This document shows, one piece after another, positions 49,300 through 60,378 of a stretch of DNA of 64,000 bases. The DNA comes from Asterella californica (taxonomy: Eukaryota; Streptophyta; Marchantiopsida; Marchantiales; Aytoniaceae). The DNA lies in the NCBI GenBank assembly GCA_036924285.1, contig JAYKYS010000012.1, positions 248,001-312,000 on the forward strand, written 5' to 3'. The notes under the pieces are model-generated. The model did not search any database, was not told the origin of the DNA, and worked only from the letters and a program-made list of their open reading frames with translations. The position numbers and the translations under genes were made by a program. Positions within the stretch are counted from its first letter, which is position 1. Every line of letters starts with the position of its first letter.

Positions 49300-49540
49300 T
49301 AACATGATATCAGAGTTCAGGTTGCTCAAGCTAAGGGTTTAAGATTTGACAATCTGATATTTAGTTTTTGGAGATTCTTTTGACTCGTCTTTTCAATTAT
49401 GGCTGCTTATTTTAGTGAGTTTGATTTACATGAGAGCACTAGACTTTCAAGTCCTAACAATTATAGTTCTTAGAAGCTGATCATGAAAGCCATTCTGAGT
49501 CAGAAGATTTATAGGGTGTGATTTCTGGAAAAGAGAAGTT
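49300..49540 (+). pseudogene. Copia primer site and Gag N-terminal fragment
   Basis: TGATATCAGAG near 49306 resembles the Copia primer-binding site. The ATG near 49398 opens a frame reading MAAYFSEFDLHESTRLSSPN then NYSS, a stop, and KLIMKAILSQK. That is the usual Copia Gag opening (L-x-x-x-NY...W-x-x-x-M-x-x-L) with a stop at the conserved Trp position. Confidence 0.6.
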
Positions 49541-50124
49541 TGCTTCATTTTATTTCATTCTAGTGCTACGTACCTTGTAAAGTTGAGATTCATATTGTCT
49601 CCGGCCAATCTATGTATACTATGTAACTTACCGTCAACATCTATACATTATGTCTTCCATATGCCCAAGCCAGTATCATAATGGTGTTTCTGTTATTAGA
49701 AGCTAGTGTCTTGTCTTGTGACAAGATCCATCTAGATTTCACCACCCAAGAGTACGTAGTGCCGTGTGACTTGGCACTATCCTCTGCATGACAACGCGTT
49801 AGGTCAGTGTGCTATCTTTCTGCGTGAATAAAGACCCCGGAAGCCGCCGTGTAGACCATGTGGAAAGAGGCGATCATGGGGTCTTACAGCAATGTTGCAA
49901 GTATGGCCATGGCAACTACCTTAAGAATTCGAACCAAGCCAAGGAGTCTCCCCTCGATCCCTGGATCTCATAGACCACTCCAACGAGAGAGGAACAGTTC
50001 CAACTTCCAACAGGGAAATAGGTTCTACATTCGTCAAATTGGATAAAACAAGAGACCAAATATATCTAACGTGGTCTTTTGCACATCACCAATTTTGCTG
50101 GAGTTCCAAAAGGCTACTCATTCA
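49541..50124. other. Intergenic
   Basis: No recognisable gene or repeat. Confidence 0.4.
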
Positions 50125-50390
50125 TTCACCATGTACACTAAATAATGTTCTAACCTTTCCGGCGGGAAGGGTTAGAACGTTATTTAATGTCCTTGGTAAA
50201 CGGTGCTGTTTTACAATTATTTCTCCGGACTTATATTTCCAAGAGTGCAGCGACCCGTTCTTCGCTTATGGGTTCTCTTCAGATGAGTTTCTACTCCGGG
50301 ACTGATTAACATATAACGTTTATAAATGATTTTTATTATTTATTTTAACTTAGTATAATATATTTTTATAAACTTACAGGCTTTCTGATA
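50125..50390 (-). repeat. Two-hairpin repeat, inverted copy
   Basis: On the minus strand the core has GAACCCATAAGCG and AAATATAAGTCCGGAG. Hairpin 1 (50137-50189) carries GTTCTAACC/GGTTAGAAC in place of the family's ACCTAACC/GGTTAGGT, so both sides of the stem changed together. Hairpin 2 is not evident. Confidence 0.85.
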
Positions 50391-51710
50391 AGAGAAAATG
50401 AAATTCACTGTACAAGGACGTTGAGGATGCCTATTCAGAGTCTAATCCTTTATATATACTCCTTCCAAGCATAATGTACTTTTTGAGAATTCAGCTCTCC
50501 GCAACTTGAAGATGTGTTCTGCGACCATTCAGTGGAGTGCCAGTCACATGCGTTTTCTCGTCTCGTCAAATACGCTTTTGGTCGATTTATATCCTCTTCT
50601 ATCAGAAATCTACCGACTTTGACTAAGGACCTCTACCCAGTTACTACACTATTTCACTTAAGCGCTCATTATGACTTAAGTGAAGTTCAAGTCCTGTTCT
50701 CACGAAGTATTAAACTGATAATTTAGCGGTACAGTCAATGACTGCGGTAGTTTGAGTTCGCTGCGGCTTTTTCTTTTCCTCCTTTCGCTCTGTTAGATGC
50801 TTTTGAATTTCCTGTTCTTTTACCTTCTCTTCGGTTAAGTTTTTCATTTTCTCCAACGATGAGATTACGTTTTTAAGTTCCTCGCACGATGAGGGTCGCA
50901 CATATGATGAAAATGGCGCTGTTATGCCTGTGAGTTTTATTCGATTCAGTTGTGGAAGAAAACCACCTTTTACACTGTTTTTTTCACTGTTATATTCTAA
51001 GCTAGAAATTAGAGGACGCAGGATATGAAATTCTATGGCTCTACATGCCAAAAATCCTTATAGAAGCAGACAATAGAAAAAAACCATCCGCGTACAAGCT
51101 GAGAACTACTTAGCTTCTTCCCTTCCGTCTGCAGAGCGTGTCTATGATAAAAACAAAACCATGTCTGTACAAGCTGAAAGCTAGTTACCTATAGAAAACT
51201 GTATTACTTTGTACATTACTATCTACACTACGAACATAGCAGTCAAAGCTCTATTGGGAAAGCACAGTCCGAGCCCGTGCTTCTCCCAATAGATGAGATG
51301 ATACCTGTGAGGATGATTTTCTAGAATATACTGTGCAGTCCTTATATCGTAACACCTCTCTACCTTATATTTGCAAAAGCCTGGACCGAAAAGAGAACTG
51401 TTACATCTGTCGTCATTTTCCTCAGTTTTGACAGTAGGATGTCGCTCCGCAGACAAGCGAGAGCCAAGAGGTCAACGATTGAGACGTCTGTCATTGTCTG
51501 TAGGACTGAGCAGACTTAGACTTGGATTTGTTCCTCCTCCTCTCCGATTTTCTTCATGCAAAGTGTTTGTCTGGCTTATTCTCAGTAGAGAGGAGAGATA
51601 CCTTTTTGCACCTCCATTTCCAAGGTGTTGTTTGCTTGTATGCGAAGTAACCGCAGATAGCAAGAAACGTGTAGTGGAGGCTTAGGGCTGGGAGAAAACT
51701 AGACCAATAG
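50391..51710. other. Intergenic, possible minus-strand exons of unknown nature
   Basis: A minus-strand frame at 50710-51051 encodes a Lys/Glu-rich helical stretch (KNLTEEKVKEQEIQKHLTER), and one at 51223-51456 has HRYHLIYWEKHGLGL. They could be exons but no splice chain or domain supports it. Confidence 0.3.
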
Positions 51711-52303
51711 GTGGAGAAGTGTGCGTGAAGGTTCTTTCGAACAAAAATCTGCATATCTTTGTTGAGATGATCGAGTATTTCTTAAAGGATGACAGCGAAC
51801 CGGATCACACTGCAACGATCAAAAACATCTCTAAGGGCATAATCAATGATGAGCAGAAACTGTTGACATTACTGGGCGCTGCAGACATGAAGAATAGAGT
51901 TGAGCTTGGGTACATGAACATTCTCCCAAGGGCATTGCAGTTCAATCGGTATAAGTCTTCACATCCTCTCTCTAACACACTTGCTCGTTTTTTACGTAGT
52001 ATGCTTGTTTCTGACAAATACATTACCTCCCTCAGGTGGTTAATGCAGACAGGCATATAGAAATGTCGGTCGGATACTCTACGGACTTCGTTTATCAGAC
52101 CGCATGACCTCACGCTAGAGGATATCGAGAATATTTTTTTCAGAGACAGCAAACGATGTCCCAACTGCCACCATCGCTACTTCAACGAAAGAAGTCCACA
52201 TGCAGGAGAGGAGAACTACACCGAAGCTGCCACACCTCCGCGAGTACCGAGCGAAGCGGCTGGACCTGCTATCAACATTGACAACCTACCAGAATTCATG
52301 TAA
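51711..52303 (+). CDS. Unidentified possible gene with a CPNC zinc-binding-like motif, interrupted frame
   Basis: One reading frame stays open from about 51686 to 52303 except for a single TAG at 52058-52060. The first part reads EMIEYFLKDDSEPDHTATIK, then NISKGIINDEQKLLTLLGAA. The second has TLEDIENIFFRDSKRCPNCH, then HRYF and an Ala/Pro/Glu-rich tail ending DNLPEFM. A plausible acceptor (AATAG) precedes 51711. A GTATAAG donor at 51949 could begin an intron, but no acceptor I tried removes the TAG and keeps this frame. The family is not recognised; it may be a decayed gene. Confidence 0.3.
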
Positions 52304-53772
52304 GCAGAATAAGAAAACATACGGAACCTCCGGTCCTGGAGGTACAAGCAGAATTTATCAGACGAGTACGCGAAAAATCGATAAGGCCCGGCCAAAGTTT
52401 GCAGTGGAGGGTTGTGCACGGGGCATGGATAGTAAGTTTTTGCTATCTGTACATAGTCGAACTTCAGTAAAAAGATAGAACATTGTCGAGGTGAGAGTTT
52501 CCTGAGAAAGACGGAACCTTCTAGCTGTGATCCGATCGTGAAGAGGAGGGTGGAAACCACACACAGAATACGGATCGCAAGAAAACACACCACCACGATT
52601 TCAGTCTGGCTAAGATAAAACACACGGCGTGCAAGTGAATCTTCCACTCCAGATCAATCAGACTGTAAATCTCACGTTCATGAACTCTTAACATCAGAAA
52701 ACTGCTCATGTGAAGCACCAGCACGTTCACCTAGAAGCTTTCCGTTTTCTATTCAAAAAATTATGCATACAAGTTTCTGGTCTCCTCTCTACTCGATTCT
52801 GTTCTCTATCTCTCAATCCTTTGATGTTAAAACTCTGATCAGTCAGAAATTCTCTTCAGACATATTCTCTAAACTCTCCTCCTATCTCTTCGATTCTCTC
52901 TACTCGATAGTCTTCGCACGGTAAACTCCACACTCTACAATAATCGACAATTCTCTCTCCTCTAGAGTACACCTCCTCTAGATTTTCCTCCATCCTATCC
53001 GTGTCAATTGGCAGGGATAAAAGTTGCCCTAAACAGATGGCAGCAAGAAATCAATTCACTGATAATAAATCAACACATAAGAAGAATAGTTCACAAGTCT
53101 TCGCAAGTTCATCTGTACGGACGGCCACTGAATCAGCAATACAGTCAGCTGTTGACAGCACCATCCGAAGTAACTCCACCACGGCTACCTCTGGCTACCA
53201 GAATCACCTCGTTCTAACACGTGGAGCCCGAGTTACAACTGTTGTCGTTCTCCGACCCCTTTAACTTCGAAATGTCGTAAGTATCACCTCAAGTATCAGT
53301 TTCACTTGATTTTTCGACCCAAGTGAATAACATGACGAGATCTACATTTTTCTTCAAGAGATTTGATACCGACTTGGAGTATCTTTGATGCCATCCCGCT
53401 ACTCCAGGACTTAGAGGGCCGCAACTGTACTAGTGACCCCGAGAACCCGAAGGCAAGCTTAGTCCTCTAGCATAAGGTCCATTTCGAAATCTGGTGATAA
53501 ACTCCCTCTAGCATCCACACTAGGTGACTGCACTAGTGCAAGAGGAGACAGAAGCCTCTCGCATTCACTGTACATTTAAAGGACATATAGTGTCACGCCC
53601 CTAGGCAACTTGGTGCCCCACATATTCTCCCGAAAGGGCCAACCTACTCTAAACCGGGGTTGTGAGTCTGACGAGATTTGATCAGGAGATCTCCTCCCTG
53701 CAAGTTTGCTCAACTACCCACGGAAGCCAATCTCACAATTGGTTCTAGAGACCAATTTCTAAGCTAATATGC
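52304..53772. other. Intergenic, repeat-like
   Basis: Pyrimidine-rich DNA with many TCTCT tracts around 52780-52990. No supported gene. Confidence 0.4.
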
Positions 53773-54232
53773 TGTAGTGTCGCAGGACTACTCCTTTCGT
53801 CCATTTAGTATAAAAGATATCGTTCTCACAGAAGATTTGCACAAGTAACGCTGTTCTAAGTTCTAAGATCTGTTCAAACACACAAAAAAAAACACACGGG
53901 TTTTGTCTAGAAATCTCGTCTTCTCACAAAACCACACGGCTTCCAAACCCTCCAAAAGGTGCTCTAGACCTAAAAAAACAACTACTAACTAAAATATCAC
54001 ACAAATATTCACAGAGAAGCTCGGGAAGACGCTTCCTGCTTCCAAGTCACTTCTTCCGGTCTTCTCAGTACCGTCTTCTCGAAGCAATTCTTGACTTCTG
54101 GGGGGTTCAACTCGACTTCTCACACCTCCAAAAGACTGCTCTTGCTTTGCAGAAGTCGACTAGCAACGGCTGTTACACCTTACTCTCTCTCACATTCCAA
54201 TGGTTTAGATTAATCACAGGGTGTATGTCTCC
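53773..54232 (+). repeat. ~460-bp repeat, copy 2 of 2 (LTR-like)
   Basis: Partner of 18978-19443 in the same orientation, sharing the TGTAGTGTC start, a TTAGTATAAAAGAT TATA box, ACAAAACCACACGGCTTCCA and the GGGTGTATGTCTC end. Downstream there is a CTTCT/AGAAG-rich tract to about 54600 but no gag or pol, so it may be a solo LTR. Confidence 0.7.
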
Positions 54233-55239
54233 GGTAGTCTTCCCAGGCTTCTGCCTACGAAAACGGTCTTCTTGCAGCACTACAATGACATTCACCTTCA
54301 CGGAAGCTCAATAGAAGTCTCGGAAGCTCACTAGAAGAAGGTAAGAAGATAAAGAAGATGGGAGAAGATGGGGAAGAAGGGAAAATCCAAACGAGAGAAA
54401 AACAAGATAAGAATAAGAAATTAAGACTCCGACAGGCTTCTAGTCCGGATCTTGACTAACAAGCCATCCATGCTTGTAACAGTTTGAGGAGGAAGACAAC
54501 AAACGTGCGTACAGTTACACAGTCTTCTACTTGAGGATGTCGTCTTTTGCTGTGGGAAGAAGGCTTATTTCTTCTTCTCTCGCTGCTCCGACTACTCTGT
54601 CTTCTGGGATCACTTATCCATAAGACCGTCCATACTGTAGCACTTCGAGATGTCATTTACGTAGATCCGAAGTGCTCCACTGGACGATCCAAGCTACGAA
54701 TCTGCACAACTGCTGACAGTCACCGCCACTCAAGAAGAATGCTTCTCATGCACAATCAGGGAAGAATCCAAGGAAATCCACCACCCAGAAGACACGGACA
54801 AAGCTTCTGCACTCAAATCAGCAATCCATTCTCCGAGAAGAAGGCACATTGGTGTTGAGAAGCTCACTCACTCTACTTTCTGCTCCTACTCCTCGACACA
54901 CCAGTCTAGCCAGCAGGACTACACGAGGATGCCGTTCTCTGCTCCTAAACTATCCACTAACTCCATCTACATCTTCGAACCATTGTTGACAACGAGCATG
55001 CAGACCCCTAGGGTATAATCCCAATCTATTCGTATGTCTCTAACATCGGGTGTAGTGTGTACACAAATGCGTCTCCTGTGCTTAATGTCGTGACTCTCAT
55101 TCTCAAGATCGTGCGCAGACGCGAACAACAGAACTCTAGCGGACTTGCGCTAGGTTGTGAACGCTGCGAGTAGGACTTAACGGCTTGGCCGGGAAGTCTG
55201 GATCAGATGAACCGTAAGTGGTTCTCTGAACCAAGGTTG
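54233..55239. other. CTTCT/AGAAG-rich noncoding DNA
   Basis: Simple-sequence-rich. No supported gene. Confidence 0.45.
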
Positions 55240-56200
55240 GAACCTTAGGTTATGATATAAGGGTCTACCCCAAGAGGGCCCCAGACAAACGCTGACCTAA
55301 GGGGGCGAGTCTGAGAACGGGCTGAAACATGAGTCGCAGACATAGGTTCGAGACGTGGGACCGAGACGCAGACGAACCACAAGGTTCGACTCTGGGTCAG
55401 GACCACAAGTTTCCAAAAAATGACTAAATGTTGGAGCTCCAGAGACGTTTTAGGTCGTGGACGAAGCTCCACATAAGATCTCGAGGCGAGTGAGGTATCA
55501 TTGGAAAGGTCTCGTCGAGAGCTTTCCAATGATATATAACACTCCTCGATCTGACCTCCGAGTTAGAAGTTATGGCCGAACCACGATCAGGTTGTGGTAT
55601 AATTTTCAGGGACCAAAGAGGAGGGCGGGGCCGCCGATCCTTAGAAGTATATATGAGGGGGGCTCGATGTCTGGATGGGCCAGGACGAGTCACCCGACCC
55701 CAGGGTTCGGCGGACGGACTCTGGGGGCATGAGGTGATGGTTGGGCCGGTTCCAAGACACGTTCCGATCCAGACTTGGACGTCTGGACTTAGGAACAATG
55801 TAAGAGCTGGGGCAAGACTAGGGAACGAGTCGGCGGGTTAGACCATCATTCGGGAGCCTAGACCCAGACGGACATCACGGGTGGTTGGACCGCTAGGTGT
55901 GCTGGAGGTACCGTTTAGGACCCCGGACTTTATGAGAAGTCCGCCCCAAGTCATCTTGTGACTTGCTCATGTTTTGGGATCGACCTAGACGGGTCTAGGT
56001 CGGGACTTAGGGAATGCTGAGCTTGATGAATAGGGAGACGGTCCGACTCCGGTCCGGACCAAACTGAGGTAAGATAAGTGGTGCATGGACGCTAACTTGT
56101 GCTTGTGTTTGCAGGTTAGTGGTATAAAGTTAGCGACCTATTGAGCAAGAGCTTCCGCTGGCGCAACAAGGCGGTAGGTACGCGAAAAGTGATATCAGAG
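55240..56200 (+). repeat. Probable Ty3/gypsy LTR and leader
   Basis: GC-rich and without real coding frames. It contains the inverted pair ATCATTGGAAAG...CTTTCCAATGAT (about 55498-55532) followed by ATATAACAC, then GTATATATGAGG near 55647 as a TATA-like box, and ends near GTGATATCAGAGCC (about 56189), which resembles the initiator-tRNA primer-binding site. A Gag frame follows. Exact LTR ends were not fixed. Confidence 0.5.
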
Positions 56201-56308
56201 CCAACGCTTCGGTGAGCGACAACTTGAGATAGCGGCTGAAGGTTGGACGCTTGAAGAGGGACGTGAGACACGAAGCGGATCAACGTTTCTAGGAGAACAC
56301 TTGCAGCG

Positions 56309-56812
56309 ATGACCGACGTAGGACAGAGTTCCAAGAGGAAGACCAAGAGACGAGTGGCGGCTGACACCGGGACCAGATCGACTCGAGCTAACCCCGAGGC
56401 ACAGTCAGAGGACGACTACCGACAACCTTCGCCTCAACGTCAAGAGAGCTTTGTACCAGCTGCGATATCGATGCAGCAAGACGAAGTCTTGCTAGCGGTG
56501 CCCAACGATTCAAGCACGGGAAGTCAAGGAGCTTTGTATGCAAAGCTCATCAAGCTGATGAAGACCATGCAGGAGGGTATGGTCTCTAGGGATAAACGTA
56601 TCGCTAAGCTTGAGGCAGGCCAAGGAAGTTCCTCGTCTACCAGGAAGCTTTGTAAGACAAATCTGCCGATCTTGTTTTCAAGTATAGGACGGGCTCGCAA
56701 GGTTAAGGATTTCTTAACTGAGTTGGATCTATACTTTGAGACGCAACAGGCTAAGGAGTCTGACAAGGTGAGAGCGGCGGTTACGTTCTTGAAGGACCAT
56801 GCGCTTCTCTGA
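56309..56812 (+). pseudogene. Ty3/gypsy Gag, truncated
   Basis: About 167 codons: a basic, Ser/Thr-rich N-terminus (SSKRKTKRRVAADTGTRS), a coiled-coil-like segment (LMKTMQEGMVSRDKRIAKLE), then the start of the retrotransposon Gag domain (FLTELDLYFETQQAKESDKV). The domain breaks off at a TGA after DHALL, where the frame goes on only to AYKDEL before a second stop. No knuckle or pol follows, since another element begins within 200 bp. Confidence 0.75.
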
Positions 56813-56989
56813 TGGACTGCATACAAGGATGAGCTGTAAACCCTCCGCGGTCCTATCGATCAACTACCCCCCGATCTCGCAACCTCCACGATCGTCATCC
56901 ACGAATCTGCAACATGTCGGGCCTGTCTCTCACTCAGGGGTCACCTCTGATGGCTTTGATGGAAGCACACCATGAACTTGAAGGGAAAA

Positions 56990-57747
56990 TGTTGAGTTCA
57001 CTCATTCATACACCCACAAACTTATCAACTAAAAATCTCCTTAAACACATCAACTAAAATCCTCCATTCTAACGACGTCTCTCAAGTTCTCACATGCTAA
57101 AAATATCCCACACTCTCTATATTACTCAAGTTGTCATTACGACAATGTGAAAATAAGGATGAGGAGCTCTTCTCTACTCCTCTATTTATACATTCTAGGT
57201 TTTTACTTTGGTACCCCCGGTAACTCAGCCGTAATTACTTTTACCGGGTTTTACTAAGATATTACTTAAGGTAAAAGCATTGATCACATGGGCTTTTTAT
57301 CTTTTCACATGGGCTTATTCCTTCAAAGTCAACAACTTCTAGAAGGATTCTGAAATATTCTCAAGGAATCTCAAATTTCCACCCCCCCTCTACACTAGGA
57401 CCCACTGAAAAGGAAACATGTGGAATCTCTTCTTGTTTTTAATGCCCACAAAGTCCACAACTTTAATCCAACCACTAATATCAAGTCAAAAAGGAGATAA
57501 GGGATACTTTCCACCTCCTTTCTATCTTTTAGACAAGATGACAAGATAGTAGTGCTCACTCTTTAGCAAATATCTGAATTCTGCCAAAAGTACAGCTAAG
57601 TTTAACCATAACTAACTTTTAGCTAGTCATGACTAACTTGATACATCCTTAAAGTACTTTGGCAGCCAATAAACATTCTCAACACTTAGTTATAACTAAA
57701 CACCTTACTAATAGACAAACTTCCTATGTGTAACATAGGTCGTTACA
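56990..57747 (-). repeat. Ty3/gypsy 3' LTR (758 bp)
   Basis: On the minus strand it starts TGTAACGACC and ends CAACA, with a TGT...ACA inverted pair. It is preceded by the polypurine tract CCGGGGGTAAAA (57748-57759). The pol C-terminus sits just upstream of that tract, so orientation and identity agree. Confidence 0.8.
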
Positions 57748-57760
57748 TTTTACCCCCGGA

Positions 57761-58018
57761 CTAAATTTTCGCTCCGTCCTCGGAGTGAAGAGAGAACTTT
57801 CGTCGATGAAACAACTTCAACTTGTCATGATTTACTCGATCAAATCTCCTTCCTCCCAGCTCCTGAAGGTCATATGTGAAGTTGTTCCACACCTTATCTA
57901 CAACAAAAGGACCAAAATATCTTGGAAGAAACTTCTTCCTAGCCCTCTTGAATCTGATAGCATCATACAACATAACCCAATCTCCGACTTGAAAAGGTTT
58001 TACCTCCCTCTTGCCCAA
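57761..58018 (-). pseudogene. Ty3/gypsy Pol C-terminal fragment
   Basis: This minus-strand frame has FQVGDWVMLYDAIRFKRARK then KFLPRYFGPFVVDKV, the post-integrase tail of plant gypsy Pol (VGD-V-LYD, K-F-P-R-GPF-V). It reaches its stop just before the polypurine tract. Upstream coding continues only in another frame to about 58150 and then stops at the neighbouring LTR, so the element is 5'-truncated. Confidence 0.8.
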
Positions 58019-58192
58019 GTGAAAAGTGGAAAGTCACAAGGAACCAGTTACGGCGAGCTCTGTCGTGTTCATCTAATCTGAGATCTGTCGGGGTATTGCT
58101 TATAAGACTCGAAGGAGGTTTTGTCCTATCGATGAAGAACTTCACTAAGGACAAGACGTCTGCTCACGCTTGCAAAGAAGTCAATGCCAGAC

Positions 58193-59188
58193 TGTTGACA
58201 CATGTGAGGTTTTTGTAACACACAAGAAAACCAAAAGATGCTCGAAAGTAGTAATTTAAGGATCAAATCCACAGAGATGCAAGTAAAGATCATCCAAAAG
58301 TAGTAAACACATGACAAAGGTGATTCTTTATAGTTGTCTTTTATTCTCACGGGCAGAAATCAGTCCCGGTAGAGATCAAACTCAGGTCTGTCACACCACA
58401 AGTATCCCATTATTTGTGTGCGTGCTTATATAAATTTCATTAGGTATGACTATCTTATAGGTTACTCTAGTTCGAAGATCTAAATCTAGAGTGATCAAAA
58501 CTAGTCATAACTAGCTGAGATAGTTATAACTAAGTTAGGGAAACTATTAGAGGTTTCACTTTGGCACTATGTGACAAGTGCGGAGCTCTAAATATGCTTC
58601 TCAAAAGTATGTAACTTTGTTGACCATCGCTGATTAGATGCATGATGAAAAGTCATGCACAAAGATCTAGAGATGCTCCTCAAAAGACGTATTAGTTTGT
58701 TGTCGTCTTTCGATTGGATAGTTTGGAAAGTTAACACTTTACAAAAGCTAAAGTAGGAGAATCTCTTACTTTTGTAAAGTAGAACAAGTAATGTGTGTGC
58801 TATTCTTAAAGGCTTAGTAGCCTTTAGAAGTTTTACTATTTTGGATTGCGCACTTACCATGAGGTAAGGTAACTTAGTGAAAGTTACCACGGTAAGAAGT
58901 TGTAGAGTATATAAGGAGGAGTTGAGAAGGTGGAAGAGACTCTCATTTTCCTGTCTATAAGTAAAGTGAGCATTGGAGACCTTGGGAGTCCTTGAGTACT
59001 ATGTGATGCAATGTGGAGGGCGGGGTTAGAACTTGTTTGCAGGAACGCTATTAGAGGGACCGATGTGACCATACGGGTCAGAGTGTTGAGTGAAGTGAGC
59101 ATGGGTATGATAGAATCTTTGTAATTAAGGTGCACTAGTAATCTTAGTCATCTGAGGTACCCCTGGGTGAGAGACAAGCCGGCTTACA
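58193..59188 (+). repeat. 5' LTR of the Ty3/gypsy element (~996 bp)
   Basis: Starts TGTTGACA and ends CTTACA. A TATA box (GTATATAAGGAGG, about 58907) lies 280 bp before the LTR end, as expected for the element's promoter. The 3' LTR is not in view, so the ends rest on the TG/CA rule and the adjoining primer site. Confidence 0.65.
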
Positions 59189-59189
59189 T

Positions 59190-59208
59190 TTTGGTTCTGT
59201 TGCCGGGA
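59190..59208 (+). other. Primer-binding site, Ty3/gypsy type
   Basis: TTGGTTCTGTTGCCGGGA just after the LTR resembles the TGGCGCCGTTGCCGGGGA site of many plant Ty3 elements (tRNA-Asp type), with three or four differences. Confidence 0.55.
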
Positions 59209-59778
59209 CCTCGATACAAAGATTCGTATTTAGTCGTTAGTACAGTTCATGTCTGTTTTTGAGCATGAGTTCAGAACCTTTGTACATACACCATGTTATA
59301 GAGGGCAAGATAAGCTTTCCAATAAGCTTGATATCTCCGAGAGATCAATTGTGAGGAGAGAGTTATGTCTTTCGGAAGTTAAGGAGGTTTTTCGATATCA
59401 AATAGTGAACTCTCGGGAAGGAGTTTACAATCATTTTCATATTTTCAGTTTTTAGAGTTAGACCTTGAAATCTTCCATGCTGATAGCTTGCAAGATAAGC
59501 TATCTAGGCACCCAAATCATGCATGAATTGATCGAGTAGAACTGGAGTTATGGCATTCGAAGCGAAGGGGGGTCAAATCTGTTATATCGCTTGCTGAAGT
59601 AAAAGAGTGAAAGAATTTCAGAATTCTTGAGAGGGTTATGTTCGATCTCTGAGGCTCAAGGTTGACAAGTTAAGCTTCTACTTAGTAATGTGAGAGATTG
59701 CTAAGCGAGAAGATAGTCGAGTGATCAAAAGTGTCAAACAAACTATAGAGCGAGAGAGATGTATGACGGATCATCGTC

Positions 59779-60243
59779 ATGGAAGGACAGCAAGAGTGGA
59801 AATTGAGGTTGAGCAAGATCCCTCAAGGCTATGCGGTGATAGTTACCGCTGATCTGACGAAAGGAGAATTTCGACTAGAATTTGAAGAAGAAGCAGAGAG
59901 TAGTCGTAAGAACCAGGAGAAGAACTCGAGGTGCTTTTTGTGTGGAGAAGAAGGACATAAAGTGAGCAAGTGTCCTACGAAGAATAGACTTTTGAGTGAG
60001 CGAAGAGGGTTGGTCGACTTAAGCTTACACATAGGTCCTTCTTCCCTTAGACAAGACGTCATTGATCCTACAACCTTTTGTCCTAGATGTGGAGTGGACG
60101 GGATTCCAGTTGAGCACGAGTGTAGCGCAGTGGTTGCTTTGCTAGAAACTGTAGCTGAAGGTCTCGAGAGAAGGTTGAGTGTAGAAACGGAACGAGTGAA
60201 GACCTCTAGCGAGGATGGAGATAGTCTGTCACACGAGAGATAA
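59779..60243 (+). CDS. Retroelement ORF1 with CCHC zinc knuckle
   Basis: 154 residues in their own frame ahead of Gag-Pol. CFLCGEEGHKVSKC is a complete C-x2-C-x4-H-x4-C knuckle near residues 55-68. A second metal-ligand-rich stretch (CPRCGVDGIPVEHEC) follows near 110-124. The N-terminus (KLRLSKIPQGYAVIVTADLT) is not a recognised domain. It is in the same frame as Gag-Pol but separated from it by 135 bases with two stops (60241 and 60355). It could be an RNA-binding accessory protein or a split piece of Gag; the knuckle-bearing Gag that follows makes it an extra. Confidence 0.75.
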   Translation: MEGQQEWKLRLSKIPQGYAVIVTADLTKGEFRLEFEEEAESSRKNQEKNSRCFLCGEEGHKVSKCPTKNRLLSERRGLVDLSLHIGPSSLRQDVIDPTTFCPRCGVDGIPVEHECSAVVALLETVAEGLERRLSVETERVKTSSEDGDSLSHER

Positions 60244-60378
60244 GATGACCATGAGGGTCAAACTTATTCCAACCTTTGGAGAGGAGAGAGCTCAACGGGG
60301 AAATTGTGGATTGCGGTGAAGTGCGATCTTCACATCCGCAAGCAGTTTCTAGAGTAAGAAGAAGAAAAGAAGAGAAGA

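Noticed and set aside
55245..55841. Overlapping frames of 90-124 codons on both strands
   Set aside because: GC-rich LTR-like DNA gives long frames in several phases at once. None has a domain.
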